This document shows positions 6,234 to 13,616 of a stretch of DNA of 38,733 nucleotides, piece after piece. Every line of letters starts with the position of its first letter. Position 1 is the stretch's first letter. Made by a program: the position numbers and the translations under genes. The notes under the pieces were generated by a model. It worked only from the letters and a program-made list of their open reading frames with translations, ran no database searches and was not told where the DNA came from. Source of the DNA: Bacteroidaceae bacterium (lineage in GTDB: Bacteria; Bacteroidota; Bacteroidia; Bacteroidales; Bacteroidaceae); the NCBI GenBank assembly GCA_017420875.1, contig JAFQNW010000152.1, positions 1-38,733 of the forward strand, written 5' to 3'.

Positions 6234-8474
6234 TCAGTTCATTAACTTGATTTCTGTTCCTTCGGATGGAGGGATGGCGTCTTTGCCTACACCCCATTGC
6301 TTGTTCGGACGGTTACCCATAATTAAGGTCAATGTACCACCATTCATAATATCTTCGTGTGTGAAGTAAGTCTTGTTGAATGGTTGTCCATTTAATTCAG
6401 CCGACTGGATGTATTTATTATCTTCCGAATTGTTCTTGGCTATTACAGTAAAGGTCTTGCCATTATCCAAATGAATGGAAGATTCGTCAAACAATGGACT
6501 ACCTATTACATAATAAGGCAAACCAGCAGTAACCGGATAGAATCCCATAGCCGAGAATACATAATAAGCCGACATACCGCCACCGTCTTCATCACCACAA
6601 ACACCCATCAAGTCATTGCGGAACCAACTTTCCATCAACATGCGGATACGCTTTTGGGCTTTCCAAGGTTGTCCGGCATAATTATATAAATAAGGTATAT
6701 GGAAGCTAGGTTCGTTACCCGCTACATATTGGCCTACATTGCCGGTTGCATCCGGATTAGTTGCATAATATTGCCACTTGGATCGTTTGATGCCTTCAGC
6801 AAACAACTGATCTAATTTGTCGATGAATGCTTGGTTACTTCCAAACAAGTCAATCAAGTCTGCAATATTGTGGTGCACATTCCAGATATATGTCCATGCG
6901 TTGTTTTCAGCAAACCAAGCACGAGCACCGATACCATCACAGAAGATTGGGTCAAACGGTTCGATAAACTTGCCATCTTTATCCTTCGGTTGGAAGAATC
7001 CTGTTTCCTTATTGAACAAGTGGCGGTAATTGAACGCACGCTTGATGTGGAAATTGTATTCATCTTTCTTACCTAGATGCTTGGCCATTTGTGCAATCGA
7101 CCAGTCATCATACGATGCAGCTTGCGTTACGGCTACTGATTGGCGACGTTCGAAAGCACTTACTTGTGGAATAGTTTCCTTTTCTCCTGGATACAACCCT
7201 GGGAACCATCCTTTTTCATGATAGAAATCGTCCAGAACTGTTTTAGGACTTCGGCTCCAAGGAATCATGGTTTCGTTCAATACAGTATGACGCATGCCTT
7301 CATAAGCCTTGTTGACATCGAATTCCAATCCTTTGGCCAATGCATCTGCAAACATGGCTGCTGCATGATTTCCGTTCATGCAATGAGCATCACCAAATAC
7401 GCATGGGAAAGTAGGCATCCAACCCGAATGTTCATACATACGGATGTAAGAAGTCAGCTTTTCTACTTCATCAGCTGGGTTAAGAATAATCTGTAATGGA
7501 TGAAGAGCATGATAATTGTCCCAAATCCAGTCGTCTGTCCAGAAGTCAACACCTTCATCGTCGTGTACTTTACCATCAAATCCACTGAAGTATTTTCCGT
7601 CTTCTGAGATGTTGATCATACGTTCGTGTGAACGATACAGTGCTGTATAGAATGTTGTTTTCTGATCTTCAGTACCACCCGAAACATCAATCTTGCCGAG
7701 TGCTTTGTTCCATTCATTGCGTGCGGTCAAAGCCAAATTTTCCAAATTATAATCTTTGATTTCCTTTTCGAGGTTCTTCTTGGCTTGTTCTACACTGATG
7801 TAAGACACCCCATAACGCATGTTGACTCTCTTAACGTTTTTGTCGAATTGAGCATAGTTGATTGCTGTGCCATTTCCGTTTTCAGAGAATGCAATAGGAG
7901 TTTGGTCAAACTCTGCATAGAAATAATGCTTGGTATGGTTGTTTACGTAAACATCATATCCGGAAAGTGTATTTCCTTCGCCCTTGATTTCCCCCTTACC
8001 AGTGGCACGGAGTTGGATAAAGCGGTCACCGTCTTCTTCGAAGGTCAAAGAGTACATGGCAGCCTGTTTACCAGGAGCAAATTCTACAAACACGCCATAA
8101 TCGTCGAACAATACTGAATATTTATAAGGAGTAGTTTTTTCTTGGTCATATCGGTAGTTTATTCGAGATTTCAAACCTGCTGCATCTCCACAATATGGCA
8201 TCATGAATAGTACCGAACCTTGACGGTGTGAAGGCACGTTCAGAGGTAGCCCTTCCATACGATCGGTCACAAATTCATTGTGTCCCGGGTTCATACGAAT
8301 CATGCTGTTAGGCTGATGGCAAGTAGGGAATGTGGGGACAAGCAAATGGCTGATGTTACCAATTCGGTTGTTTACATAGTCTACTGGCTCTTTGCTTGAT
8401 TGTTCTGTCTGCTGGTTATTGCATCCACATAACAAACCTAGGGTGAGTAGGATAGTAAATAATTGTTTCATCAT
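6234..8474 (-). CDS. GH92 family glycosidase lipoprotein, divergent type
   Basis: A 746-residue exported lipoprotein (lipobox LLCGC, cysteine 18), last gene of the minus-strand operon. It belongs to GH92, calcium-dependent inverting alpha-mannosidases. The proposed general acid is E523, in AENNAW where most members have EGNxW. GNEPS lies at 586-590 and the base motif GDED at 627-630, so catalysis should be intact. The N-terminus is atypical. Instead of the usual NPxIGTxGxGHTYPGAxxPFG stretch it has NNRIGNISHLL and then PTFPTCHQPNSMI, which should alter the sugar-binding site. No His-Glu pair is seen at the alpha-1,2 signature position. Substrate specificity is therefore open: another alpha-mannoside linkage, or a phosphorylated or otherwise substituted mannose. 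Confidence 0.88.
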   Translation of the reverse strand: MMKQLFTILLTLGLLCGCNNQQTEQSSKEPVDYVNNRIGNISHLLVPTFPTCHQPNSMIRMNPGHNEFVTDRMEGLPLNVPSHRQGSVLFMMPYCGDAAGLKSRINYRYDQEKTTPYKYSVLFDDYGVFVEFAPGKQAAMYSLTFEEDGDRFIQLRATGKGEIKGEGNTLSGYDVYVNNHTKHYFYAEFDQTPIAFSENGNGTAINYAQFDKNVKRVNMRYGVSYISVEQAKKNLEKEIKDYNLENLALTARNEWNKALGKIDVSGGTEDQKTTFYTALYRSHERMINISEDGKYFSGFDGKVHDDEGVDFWTDDWIWDNYHALHPLQIILNPADEVEKLTSYIRMYEHSGWMPTFPCVFGDAHCMNGNHAAAMFADALAKGLEFDVNKAYEGMRHTVLNETMIPWSRSPKTVLDDFYHEKGWFPGLYPGEKETIPQVSAFERRQSVAVTQAASYDDWSIAQMAKHLGKKDEYNFHIKRAFNYRHLFNKETGFFQPKDKDGKFIEPFDPIFCDGIGARAWFAENNAWTYIWNVHHNIADLIDLFGSNQAFIDKLDQLFAEGIKRSKWQYYATNPDATGNVGQYVAGNEPSFHIPYLYNYAGQPWKAQKRIRMLMESWFRNDLMGVCGDEDGGGMSAYYVFSAMGFYPVTAGLPYYVIGSPLFDESSIHLDNGKTFTVIAKNNSEDNKYIQSAELNGQPFNKTYFTHEDIMNGGTLTLIMGNRPNKQWGVGKDAIPPSEGTEIKLMN

Positions 8475-8483
8475 AAAAATGAG

Positions 8484-9161
8484 TTAATTTTTGGGATATT
8501 CATTACACAACAAATAAGCTTTAGGCTCATCTTCAATAATTTCTGGATAGCGACCCAATGGTGCATAGAAACGATTGTCACCCGAGTCATCGTTGACCTT
8601 AGACACTTCGCCAATCATACAAGGTTCGCTTTCTGCCCAGAAACAATGGTAGATGTACGGTTCAAGCGTGATACTTTCACCCGGTTGTAAGCGTACTTTT
8701 TCGCCAGCTGTCAAGTGATGAGTTACGCCATCAATTTGTACGGTAAATGGTTCTTCAGTCTTGTTTTCTTCCTTGTCAGCTTTCCATAATTGGATAACTA
8801 ATGTACCTCCGGCACGGTTGATGATATCTTCCATCTTGTTCCAATGGAAGTGCATTGGAGTTTCTTGGTTAACATAGGAAATCATAATTTTTTCGCAATA
8901 GGTTTTACCGCCAGCACCTTGTTTCTGTGAACCGTTACGAACGGTGAACAAGCTTAAACCTTCTTTCAAGAAATCGTTCTTGGCGAAGTCGGTAATGTCC
9001 CAACCCAATTGGTTCTCGATGATTTCATTGTAATTGCCGGTAGCTGCCATCTTTTCCCATTCTTCAGGAGTTGCAGTAGCCCATATAGGAAGCTTGAAGT
9101 TGTTTTTATCAAAAAATTCAATGGCTTGCTTAATGTATTGATTGATTTCAGATCTTTTCAT
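8484..9161 (-). CDS. D-lyxose/D-mannose ketol-isomerase (cupin)
   Basis: A 225-residue cytoplasmic cupin of the D-lyxose isomerase family (EC 5.3.1.15). Enzymes of this family also interconvert D-mannose and D-fructose. The expected metal ligands are visible: H104 and H106 in PMHFHW, E111 in KMED, and H172 in YHCFW. It lacks a signal peptide. Ten bases separate it from the kinase gene upstream and nine from the GH92 downstream, so it is inside the operon. As the neighbours release mannose, the likely role is mannose to fructose rather than lyxose use; this is inference from context. Confidence 0.85.
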   Translation of the reverse strand: MKRSEINQYIKQAIEFFDKNNFKLPIWATATPEEWEKMAATGNYNEIIENQLGWDITDFAKNDFLKEGLSLFTVRNGSQKQGAGGKTYCEKIMISYVNQETPMHFHWNKMEDIINRAGGTLVIQLWKADKEENKTEEPFTVQIDGVTHHLTAGEKVRLQPGESITLEPYIYHCFWAESEPCMIGEVSKVNDDSGDNRFYAPLGRYPEIIEDEPKAYLLCNEYPKN

Positions 9162-9171
9162 AACGGTTCTT

Positions 9172-10173
9172 TTAAATGTTTTGGTTTAAGAATTCTTGAA
9201 TTTGTTGGATAGTAGGGGCACCACCTGTGCTGGTTGCATTGCCCAAATTGAATTTTGCACTGGCGTTGGCAAAATGGAGTGCCTTTTCAATAGGGTATTC
9301 TTCGTGGATGGCATAAAGCATGCCTGCACAGAAAGCATCGCCTGCTCCTACTGTTGATACAATGTCTTTTGCTTCGGTTTTGAAAGAAGGAACATAGGCT
9401 TGTTCACCATTCTTCTTGATAGTGAAGCCTCCTTCCGGGAAGTGGATGGTTACTTGCGAACCTACACCTTTATTTAAGATATACTCTGCTGTCTTCTTCA
9501 AATTATCCATATCGAATGAACCGTCAGGCATGCGGATAGGTAAGCCTGAACATTTGGCAGCTTCTATTTCATTGATGATTAAATAATCGATGTAAGGCAA
9601 GCAAGGAAGGATAATTTTGGCAAAACGGTCACTTTCTTCCGATACTACATCAACAGATGTTTTATAACCTTTCTTTTGTAACATATCCAATGCTCGGGCA
9701 GCTCTTACACCATATTCTTCATCGGCAGCATCCAGCTTGTCCAATAAAAGCAGGTAGCCTAAATGGAAAATACGTGCATCAGTGTCCATTTTTTCCAAGT
9801 GGCAGATGTCCAGATGAGCATTGGCACCTCGATAATGGAAGAAAGTACGCGAACAAGCTGTCTTGTCCGACATTACATCGGTATAAGAAGTATATTCGCC
9901 AGGAATGGTAACCATGTATTTGCTGTCGATGTGATGTTTTTCTATTTCGCGGAGTACATATTTTCCGTTGTCATCATCACCGATACATCCACCTGCATAC
10001 AAAGGTATGCCTGTTTCCATCTTGGCTAGGTCTACCAATGTGTTATGTGAACATCCGCCTAATCCTACTTCGATGGATTCGATGGTTACCAGATTACCTG
10101 GAGCCGGATATTTTTCTATCATTTTTACGAAGTCAACCAGCCAGTTGCCGGCTGAAACAAATCCTTTTCTCAT
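9172..10173 (-). CDS. PfkB-family carbohydrate kinase
   Basis: A 333-residue cytoplasmic sugar kinase of the ribokinase/PfkB superfamily. The glycine pair near the N-terminus (GLGGCSHNT, 37-45) binds the sugar. The C-terminal signature STVGAGDAFCAG (273-284) contains the catalytic base D279 and the anion hole. The family phosphorylates ketoses and related sugars with ATP. Placed between a mannose isomerase and a class II aldolase, it is probably a fructokinase or ketohexokinase giving fructose 6-phosphate or fructose 1-phosphate. The position phosphorylated cannot be read from the sequence. A 20-base spacer follows the aldolase gene. Confidence 0.85.
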   Translation of the reverse strand: MRKGFVSAGNWLVDFVKMIEKYPAPGNLVTIESIEVGLGGCSHNTLVDLAKMETGIPLYAGGCIGDDDNGKYVLREIEKHHIDSKYMVTIPGEYTSYTDVMSDKTACSRTFFHYRGANAHLDICHLEKMDTDARIFHLGYLLLLDKLDAADEEYGVRAARALDMLQKKGYKTSVDVVSEESDRFAKIILPCLPYIDYLIINEIEAAKCSGLPIRMPDGSFDMDNLKKTAEYILNKGVGSQVTIHFPEGGFTIKKNGEQAYVPSFKTEAKDIVSTVGAGDAFCAGMLYAIHEEYPIEKALHFANASAKFNLGNATSTGGAPTIQQIQEFLNQNI

Positions 10174-10193
10174 GGTATTATTGTATAAGATAA

Positions 10194-11054
10194 TTAAAAT
10201 GCTTTGTTTACGCTTTCAAACAATTCGATGTGGTATGCAGCAGCTTCTTCCGATGCTTCCATCATCTTCCATTTCATGTCAATGTAATTTGGCTTGGTTG
10301 CTGTAGCCAAGTATTCTTGAATCTTTTTGGTTATGGCCATCTGAACGGCTGTTGCTACATTAACCTTGGCAATACCGTTATGAGCACATGCTTTGAAGTC
10401 TTCTTCGCTAGTGCCAGAACCACCGTGCAGTACCAAAGGTAAATTATTGCGTTCGCGAATTTCCTTCAAACGTTGGATGTTTAATTTGGGAGTTGCAATA
10501 TAATTACCATGCAAATTACCAATGGCAATGGCCAATGCATCGATACCTGTTTCGGCTATGAAAGAAGCAGATTCCTCTACATCGGTAAATACGTCGGCTG
10601 TTGAAGCGTCACCAGTACCTTCTCCACCATCGCCTGTGTCGCCTACTTTACCCAATTCGGCTTCTACATCTACACCGACTGCTTTAGCCATGCGAACCAC
10701 ATCAGATGTGATACGAACATTTTCTTCGTAAGGAAGGCATGCACCATCAAACATCACACTATTGAAACCAAGTTTAATGGCTTTGGCACAAGTTTCAAAG
10801 CTTTGTCCGTGGTCAAGATGCACAGCTACAGGAACTTTACTTTCATGAGCTGCTTTCAGGAACATGGGTGCCATCAGTTCCATTGGTGAGTATGGGAACT
10901 GTACTTCTGCCAATTGCAAGATAACTGGAGAATTTAATTTTTCGGCGGCTTTGATTACACCGATTACGTTTTCAAGGCTAAGGCAATTGAAAGCTCCTAC
11001 AGCATAATTACCTTCAAAAGCCTTTTCTAGAATAGTTTTATAAGAAACAAGCAT
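10194..11054 (-). CDS. Class II ketose-phosphate aldolase
   Basis: A 286-residue zinc-dependent aldolase of the FbaA/GatY/KbaY family. Visible residues are D81 and zinc ligand H82 in HLDHG, H182 in LHGNY, and H210 in HGGSG. The length and residue positions are close to E. coli KbaY and GatY. Such enzymes split fructose or tagatose bisphosphate, and related ones split ketose 1-phosphates, to dihydroxyacetone phosphate plus an aldehyde. It carries a glycine/aspartate-rich loop (about 138-150). It is cotranscribed with the kinase and isomerase, which suggests it is the last step of a dedicated mannose route; the true substrate is not determined. Confidence 0.88.
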   Translation of the reverse strand: MLVSYKTILEKAFEGNYAVGAFNCLSLENVIGVIKAAEKLNSPVILQLAEVQFPYSPMELMAPMFLKAAHESKVPVAVHLDHGQSFETCAKAIKLGFNSVMFDGACLPYEENVRITSDVVRMAKAVGVDVEAELGKVGDTGDGGEGTGDASTADVFTDVEESASFIAETGIDALAIAIGNLHGNYIATPKLNIQRLKEIRERNNLPLVLHGGSGTSEEDFKACAHNGIAKVNVATAVQMAITKKIQEYLATATKPNYIDMKWKMMEASEEAAAYHIELFESVNKAF

Positions 11055-11079
11055 AATGATAATATTTTAAGGTTTACAT

Positions 11080-13422
11080 TTATTTTTCAGGATAAGAAAC
11101 TGGCGATTTCAATAATTCTTCCGTAGTGCGGACAAAGTCTGTAATTCTAGCAACTGGTCTGTTTTCAGGAGCAGCTCCGAATGCTTTGTTCGGTTCATTA
11201 CTCATGACCATTTTTAGTGTACCTCCGTTAGACAACATGTCTGCTGTGATGTATGATTTATGATAAGGTTCTCCGTTCCAATAAACTTCTTTTACGTAGA
11301 AGTTTTTGTCTGATACATTTTCAGCCTTGATATCAAATGTTTTTCCATTGGCCAAGGCAATGCTGACATCCGAGAATCGAGGTGTTCCCAATACATATAC
11401 ATTCGAGGCTGGGGCAACCTGGTAGAAGCCCATGGTGCTGAGGATGTACCAAGCAGACATCTGACCACAGTCTTCATTTCCGCAAAGCCCTTCTCGTGAA
11501 TCATCGTACATTTCGTCGATAATTTGCTTAACACGCATTTGGGTTTTCCAGGGCTGTCCGGCATATGCGTACAAATAGGGGACTTGATGTGAAGGTTCGT
11601 TTCCATGGGTATATTGTCCGATAGAACCGGTGACATCTACTACATCATCGGCCTGTTCACCCAAGTTTTCGCCTTCAAACATTTCATCAATTTTATTGAC
11701 ATAGGCTTCATCTCCACCTATCATATCAATGTGTGTATTGACATCTTGAGGAACAAAGAATGCGTAGTGCCAAGCATTACCTTCTACATAATAACCCTTT
11801 CCGTGGTGATATACAGCTGTAGGGTCAAAGTTTTCACTATGGAATTTTCCATCTGAATAACGTCCTTTCAAAAAGTTGTCTGTAGGGTCGAAATAATATT
11901 TGTAATATTGTGCACGGACAATTGCCTTTTCGTAAATGTCCTTTTCACCCATTTCTTTGGCCATCTGTGCTACACACCAATCGTCGTAAGCATATTCAAG
12001 TGCCTTCGCTACCGTGCGTGTGTCCATGTCGGCCGGTATATAACCATACTTTTTAATTAAGGCTACGCCATCATAATATTCATCTTCCGAAGTAAAGGCA
12101 ATAGCTTTTAAACCTTCCTTGACATCGAAATTCCGTTGGCCTTTCATATAGGCGTCTGCAATGACAGGGATTGCGTGATAACCAATCATGCAGAAGGTGT
12201 CGTTGCTGTGTAATTCCCATTTAGGTAAGTGTCCCAATCGTTTCCATTTGTCAATCAATGAACGTACGAAGGCTTCGTTGCGTTCAGGCTCGATTACTGT
12301 ATAAAGTGGATGAGCTGCACGGAATGTATCCCACAAAGAGAAGAGGGCATAATGTGAATCTTCTCCGCAGTTGTGTATTTGATTGTCAATACCTCTGAAA
12401 TTGCCGTCCACATCATTGAAGATGTTAGGTACAACCAAAGCGTGGTACAAAGAGGTATAGAAAACTCGTTTGTCTTTTTCCGAAGCATTGATTTTAACTC
12501 TAGTCAATTCCTTGTTCCATACATCAAAACCTTCTTTACGGATTTGTTCGAATGTCTTGTCGTTTGCTTCAGCCAAGAAGTTCTTTTTAGCTCCTTCTTC
12601 GCTAACCATGGAGATACCTACTTTCACTACGATTTCTTTAACTGGTTTGCGGAAGTTAACAGCAAGAATTATTTTTTTGCCTTCGCCCGATTGGATTTTG
12701 TCTATTTCTTTTTCGTCGATGGAAGCGGTAATGTCTGAGAATGGTTCAGAAAATTCTGCATAATAGAAAATAGAGCGATCCTTAGCCCATCCGTTTACAC
12801 GTCTGACACCTTGGATGGTCTTTTCGTTCACTACTTGGAAGGTAGCTTCGTAAGCCTTACTATTGTTGCCATGGTTCAGGTCTAGAATGATGTGTTGGTC
12901 TTTCGGTTCATCAAACTGATAACGGTGGATACCACAACGCAATGTAGTGGTTAGCTCTGCTTTTACTTTTGGTTCATCCAGATAGACAGAATAGTAATTG
13001 GCTTCTGCCTTTTCGTTTTTGGGATCAAATTTTGAACGATATCCTTCTTCGGGTTTATCAGATGTTCCAGGAGTGAATTGAATGGTTCCAGTAGCAGGCA
13101 TCAACAGAATGTCACAAAGGTCTTGTACCCCTGTTCCGCTAATGTGTGTATGCGAAAAACCTTTGATGGTGCTGTCTGAAGCATGATAACCTCCGCACCA
13201 ATCCCATGCGAATCCATCAGGTCCATTGTCGGGACTTAATTGAACCATTCCATGAGGCAAAGTCGGCCCAGGATAAGTATGTGCATGACCCGCTGTACCA
13301 ATCATCGGGTCTATCCATTGTGCCAAGGGTTCGTCATTAAAAGTTTTTTCTTCTGCCTGATTACAAGCAGAAAAAGAATATAGCATAAGAAATGCTATTA
13401 GGAGTGAGGGTAGTTTTCTCAT
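11080..13422 (-). CDS. GH92 alpha-mannosidase lipoprotein
   Basis: A 780-residue exported lipoprotein (lipobox FSAC, cysteine 20), first gene of the minus-strand operon. It is a canonical GH92 member: DPMIGTAGHAHTYPG at the N-terminus, HTHISGTG at 91-98, the general acid E547 in VEGNAW, HGNEPSH at 606-612, and the base D651 in GNEDCG. No His-Glu pair occurs between the acid and the GNEP motif, so an alpha-1,2 specificity like BT3990 is not predicted; alpha-1,3 or another linkage is more likely. About 25 extra residues follow the usual C-terminus. A promoter lies about 40 bases upstream. Confidence 0.93.
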   Translation of the reverse strand: MRKLPSLLIAFLMLYSFSACNQAEEKTFNDEPLAQWIDPMIGTAGHAHTYPGPTLPHGMVQLSPDNGPDGFAWDWCGGYHASDSTIKGFSHTHISGTGVQDLCDILLMPATGTIQFTPGTSDKPEEGYRSKFDPKNEKAEANYYSVYLDEPKVKAELTTTLRCGIHRYQFDEPKDQHIILDLNHGNNSKAYEATFQVVNEKTIQGVRRVNGWAKDRSIFYYAEFSEPFSDITASIDEKEIDKIQSGEGKKIILAVNFRKPVKEIVVKVGISMVSEEGAKKNFLAEANDKTFEQIRKEGFDVWNKELTRVKINASEKDKRVFYTSLYHALVVPNIFNDVDGNFRGIDNQIHNCGEDSHYALFSLWDTFRAAHPLYTVIEPERNEAFVRSLIDKWKRLGHLPKWELHSNDTFCMIGYHAIPVIADAYMKGQRNFDVKEGLKAIAFTSEDEYYDGVALIKKYGYIPADMDTRTVAKALEYAYDDWCVAQMAKEMGEKDIYEKAIVRAQYYKYYFDPTDNFLKGRYSDGKFHSENFDPTAVYHHGKGYYVEGNAWHYAFFVPQDVNTHIDMIGGDEAYVNKIDEMFEGENLGEQADDVVDVTGSIGQYTHGNEPSHQVPYLYAYAGQPWKTQMRVKQIIDEMYDDSREGLCGNEDCGQMSAWYILSTMGFYQVAPASNVYVLGTPRFSDVSIALANGKTFDIKAENVSDKNFYVKEVYWNGEPYHKSYITADMLSNGGTLKMVMSNEPNKAFGAAPENRPVARITDFVRTTEELLKSPVSYPEK

Positions 13423-13462
13423 AAGTATGTTTTCTTAAGGTTAAGGTTCTTTCCATAAACTA

Positions 13463-13470
13463 CAAAAATA
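13463..13470 (-). promoter_or_regulatory. Promoter -7 box of the minus-strand mannose operon
   Basis: Minus-strand TATTTTTG, 41 bases before the GH92 start. It is one of the two divergent promoters in the 194-base spacer at 13423-13616. Confidence 0.55.
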
Positions 13471-13497
13471 CAAAATATTATAAATATAATCGTTTTT

Positions 13498-13513
13498 TGC
13501 ATAAAATAATGCA
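13498..13513. promoter_or_regulatory. Candidate operator between divergent mannose operons
   Basis: Inverted repeat TGCAT-N6-ATGCA midway between the two divergent promoters. Such a site could bind a dimeric regulator acting on both operons. It is short and AT-rich, so chance is possible. Confidence 0.25.
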
Positions 13514-13563
13514 TGAGTAAAGGATTCTGTAGTAAAGTATTTTTAGATATCCTTTTTTTGTCC

Positions 13564-13571
13564 TATCTTTG
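13564..13571 (+). promoter_or_regulatory. Promoter -7 box of the plus-strand mannosidase operon
   Basis: TATCTTTG, 45 bases before the first GH92 gene of the plus operon, with a T-rich -33 region (TTTT, 13541-13544) 19 bases upstream. Confidence 0.6.
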
Positions 13572-13616
13572 TAAAACAATCTTAATCTTTGCATTTTACC
13601 TTAAACAATAATCAGA

